A stretch of 64,000 bases of DNA from Vitellaria paradoxa. Taxonomy: Eukaryota; Streptophyta; Magnoliopsida; Ericales; Sapotaceae. Every line of letters starts with the position of its first letter. The stretch's first letter is position 1. The stretch covers positions 32,563,149 through 32,627,148 of the forward strand of contig CM034240.1 of assembly GCA_019916065.1 (NCBI GenBank), read 5' to 3'. A model generated the notes under the pieces. That model was not told the origin of the DNA. It saw only the letters and a list, made by a program, of their open reading frames with translations, and ran no database searches. A program made the position numbers and the translations under genes. Shown here piece by piece: positions 61,357 to 64,000 of the stretch.

Positions 61357-63878
61357 TCGTGAATGAGCTCAACTCTGAGGAAAAGATTAGGGTTTTCAAG
61401 GAGAAATACTAAATTCCTCAGAATGTGGAAATCAGGCTCGCCCAAGAGGGCGAGCGCGCACCAGGGGAATTCCCGATAGTTGCCATCACTGAAGGTAGCC
61501 TTAGGTTCCCTTTACACCCTTTTCTTCGCTCTATGATGAGCATCTTAGACCTCGGCCCTAGGAATCTTACCCACAATTTTTATAGGATAGTTAATGGGGT
61601 AATAGAAATAAATAGACGATACGGATTCCACATATCCGAGTGGGATCTACTTTACCGTTACTCTATTCAAAAGGTGAAGAAGGATGAGAACAGGTGGTAT
61701 TTGAAATCCCGACCAGAAAAAGCCTTGGTCCATATGCTGCCTGATACGATTAAGTCAAAAAGTGACCTGTGCGTCGTCACGGGTCACTGGACACACGATC
61801 CAGACGAAAATCGTTATCCAATCGTCCCTCTGGTTTCTTTGGGCCCAGGTTGGTTAATTTCGAATATTACCAACTCTTACTCTTCTTCGACTATCTATTT
61901 TTTGGAAGCACACTAACTGTTTGATTTGATTTCTATGCAGCCGACCAAGCAAAGAAGTTCTGGGCTACTGGTATTCGTGCTGACAAAGATCATCTCACAC
62001 AGGTGTTCAAATTCCTTGGGGGTCCTGATCTTTATCTCTTCGCCCGAGCGGTCCTGATTTTGTTCAACTTCACCCCTACTCACCAAACGTTCATTGCTCC
62101 CCCTCAAGGTTTCGCCACCTCGGAAGCTATTAGGCGTCTTCAGTAGTGGTTCAGGGCTTCTGCTGAAGATAAAGAGAATTTTTACACCTTGAAGCACCCA
62201 GAGTGGGTTTGTCCACCTCCGTTTGCTCTCCCGTTGGTTGTCGAGCACGCTCCTGCCCCAGAAGCAGTGATTCCTGATCCTCACCTCCTGCTTTCGAATA
62301 CTTCTTGAATTCGGAAGAAGAAGAGGGAAGAGACATGGCCCCCAAAATTGACTATAAGAAACTTGCTCTGGCAAAAGCCAAGGAGTAAAAAATTGAGGAG
62401 GCGAAGAAAAAGAAGGCCGAAGAGCAAAAGGCTGCTGGGAAGAGGAAGTTTGATGAGGGGAAGGCCCCTTCTCCTACAACCGTCGAACAAATCCTCACAG
62501 TAAAAATGGAAAAGGGGAAGGAGCAGGAGGCTCTTCGGCAAAAATCCTCTAGTCCCCCTGAGCAGAAGAAGGCCAAGACGCTACAAACCGAAGCGGTTCA
62601 GGTCACCGAGCAACCAAAGCTACCGAAGGGGGCTACTGGAAAGGGGGCAGCACCTTCTAAGGATGTGCCACCCACCAAAGATGCGCCACCCAAGACCACC
62701 GAGCCATTGTCTTCTCAGCCGATTGGGCCTGCGCCTCTTGCCATTAAATACCCAGCCAATCCGGTTCGAGACTCTCCTCCATTCGTACCACAAATCCTCA
62801 TCCCCAGCCTTGAGTTTCCTCAGGGCCGACCATTCACCATCCAAGACACTGCCTTCAATCACGCCGAAGAGTATCTCAAAGGTGTCATTCCTCCTCGGGA
62901 TGTCCATGCCACGAGAAAGAATAAAACAGAGGACATCTACAAAACCTTGATGAAGAATGTCATTTCTGTAAGTGTAATGATGTTCTTTTATACACATCCT
63001 TTTGCCATTATGCTCCTTCTAACTCTCTGTTCTATCTACAGACTTCACTCTATACAATGGAGCTGATTGCTCGAAGCCAAGCCTCCAATGCCAGAGCTGA
63101 GTAGGATAGATCCGACATAAGGGATCTAAAATCAAGTGTAAGAACTTTGGAGAAGGAGAAGAAGAATCTCCAATCCAGCAATGACGCTCTGGCAAAAAAG
63201 AGGAGCCAGCTTGTAAATGAGAAAAAAGAGCTCGAGCAGTAGCTTAATGATGCCCTTGGCCAAGTAGCAGGAAGCAAAGCTCGTGTGGAGTCCATGAACA
63301 AAATCCTGCTACGGAAAGACGAAGAGTTACTGGAGGTCAAGGGCAAACTCTCCAAGGCTGAAATTGAACTATCTTTCTCCAAAGCTGAGCAAGAAATAAT
63401 TTTCAAGGAGTTGGAGGTCTCCAGAGCCGAGCAAGTCAAATCGAAACAGGAGTTTGATAGCCTCCGAGCAGAGCTTGCACTTAAAACTCGGGCTCTGGAA
63501 GAAAAAGAAATCACCCTCTGAGGAGCTGAGGAGAAAGCTAAAGCTGATGTGGAGGCTCAAATAAATGACTGCGTGGAACAGATGAGAGACGCTCATAACG
63601 ATTTCTTCCTTGAGGGTTGGGAGGCCGCTATGAAGAAGAACAACATTGATCACACCAACCCCATAAATACCGAGGTTCCTTATCCTGATCCACAACGTCC
63701 AGCTCCTCAGTTCAGTTTCGAGTGTCTACATCAAACTCCTTCAATCCAAACTGCCGAAGAGACCATTGATGAAGGCAAGGTTGAGGTGAAAAGTTCTCAG
63801 AAGGACACTACCTCCCAGGCACCTAAAGAGATTAACTTAGTTGTGGAGAGTGTTCCTACTAAGGAGGGAGAGAAGTGA
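61357..63878 (+). pseudogene. Gag-like coiled-coil protein of a plant retroelement
   Basis: Three exons are readable: about 61,357-61,848, 61,941-62,967 and 63,042-63,878, with clean GT-AG introns of 92 and 74 nt. The N-terminal part (VEIRLAQEGERAPGEFP, LRFPLHPFLRSMMSILDLG, NFYRIVNGVIEINRRYGF) matches the gag-like domain of many plant Gypsy-derived elements. A Lys/Glu/Pro-rich linker follows, then a long coiled coil (DRSDIRDLKSSVRTLEKEK through AELALKTRALEEK) and a C-terminal tail. Six in-frame stops occur: TAA 61,410, TAG 62,144, TAA 62,386, TAG 63,102, TAG 63,240 and TGA 63,519. One base is also missing near 62,280. No protease, RT or integrase follows. It is a decayed, non-autonomous element, not a host gene. 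Confidence 0.75.
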
Positions 63879-64000
63879 GCCCCCTTAGTTCCCTTTTTTT
63901 TGTTCAATTGTAAAGACGCGGTGAACAATGTAAAACTTTTCATTTTGAATGAATGGGAATATTTTAGTCTTCTCTAATCGTGCTTTGCTTTTCATGTCTT
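63879..64000 (+). other. 3' region after the gag-like frame
   Basis: After the stop the sequence becomes T-rich and contains AATGAATGGGAATATTTTAG (63,949), which resembles a plant polyadenylation region. The element continues beyond the window. Confidence 0.35.

Noticed and set aside
62281..62576. Minus-strand Leu/Phe-rich frames opposite the gag-like linker
   Set aside because: They are complements of the Lys/Glu-rich coding sequence.

Overview
This is a nuclear genomic window from a flowering plant, almost certainly a eudicot. The evidence is spliced genes with GT-AG introns, plant-only families (S-domain lectin receptor kinase, plastid Fe-SOD, Rubisco assembly factor 2, type I metacaspase, BOI-type RING ligase), very AT-rich intergenic DNA and many degraded transposable elements. 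The genus cannot be fixed from sequence alone. One 100-N assembly gap lies at 12,245-12,344.

Layout. 1-3,200: transposon debris (LTR-like end, CACTA-like terminus, SINE tail). 3,210-7,472 (-): a seven-exon G-type lectin receptor kinase broken by two single-base deletions. 8,283-10,337: a tandem array of ~0.5-kb units, cut by a 1.9-kb LTR-like element (10,338-12,244) whose inverted relative lies at 53,365-55,249. 12,345-17,100: a direct duplication on both sides of a LINE 3' end, then a GC-richer LTR-like block. 17,148-25,036: MITEs, short duplications and a relic of the mitochondrial ATP synthase delta' gene.

25,528-47,666 is the gene-bearing core: plastid Fe-SOD (FSD2-like, -), a BOI-related RING E3 ligase (+), RAF2/SDIRIP1 (-) and metacaspase 1 (-). 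All four can be spliced into complete uninterrupted frames (251, 306, 210 and 373 aa). FSD2 and RAF2 are adjacent loci in Arabidopsis (At5g51100, At5g51110), so this looks like conserved microsynteny with the RING gene between them here. The four genes do not form one pathway. FSD2 and RAF2 both act in the chloroplast (superoxide removal, Rubisco assembly), while MC1 and the BOI ligase belong to cell-death and stress control.

47,700-53,000 is intergenic DNA packed with ~150-bp MITEs of one family. 56,813-58,520 (+) is a truncated, frameshifted GT77-like nucleotide-diphospho-sugar transferase. 59,934-63,990 (+) is an LTR-bounded gag-like element with a coiled-coil protein. It carries six in-frame stops, every one explainable as a C-to-T change.

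The clearest signals beyond ordinary annotation are that stop pattern, the inverted 1.9-kb pair, the clustered MITE family, the repeated C-run/A-run junctions and the single-base frameshifts. I did not find a convincing new multi-gene system.
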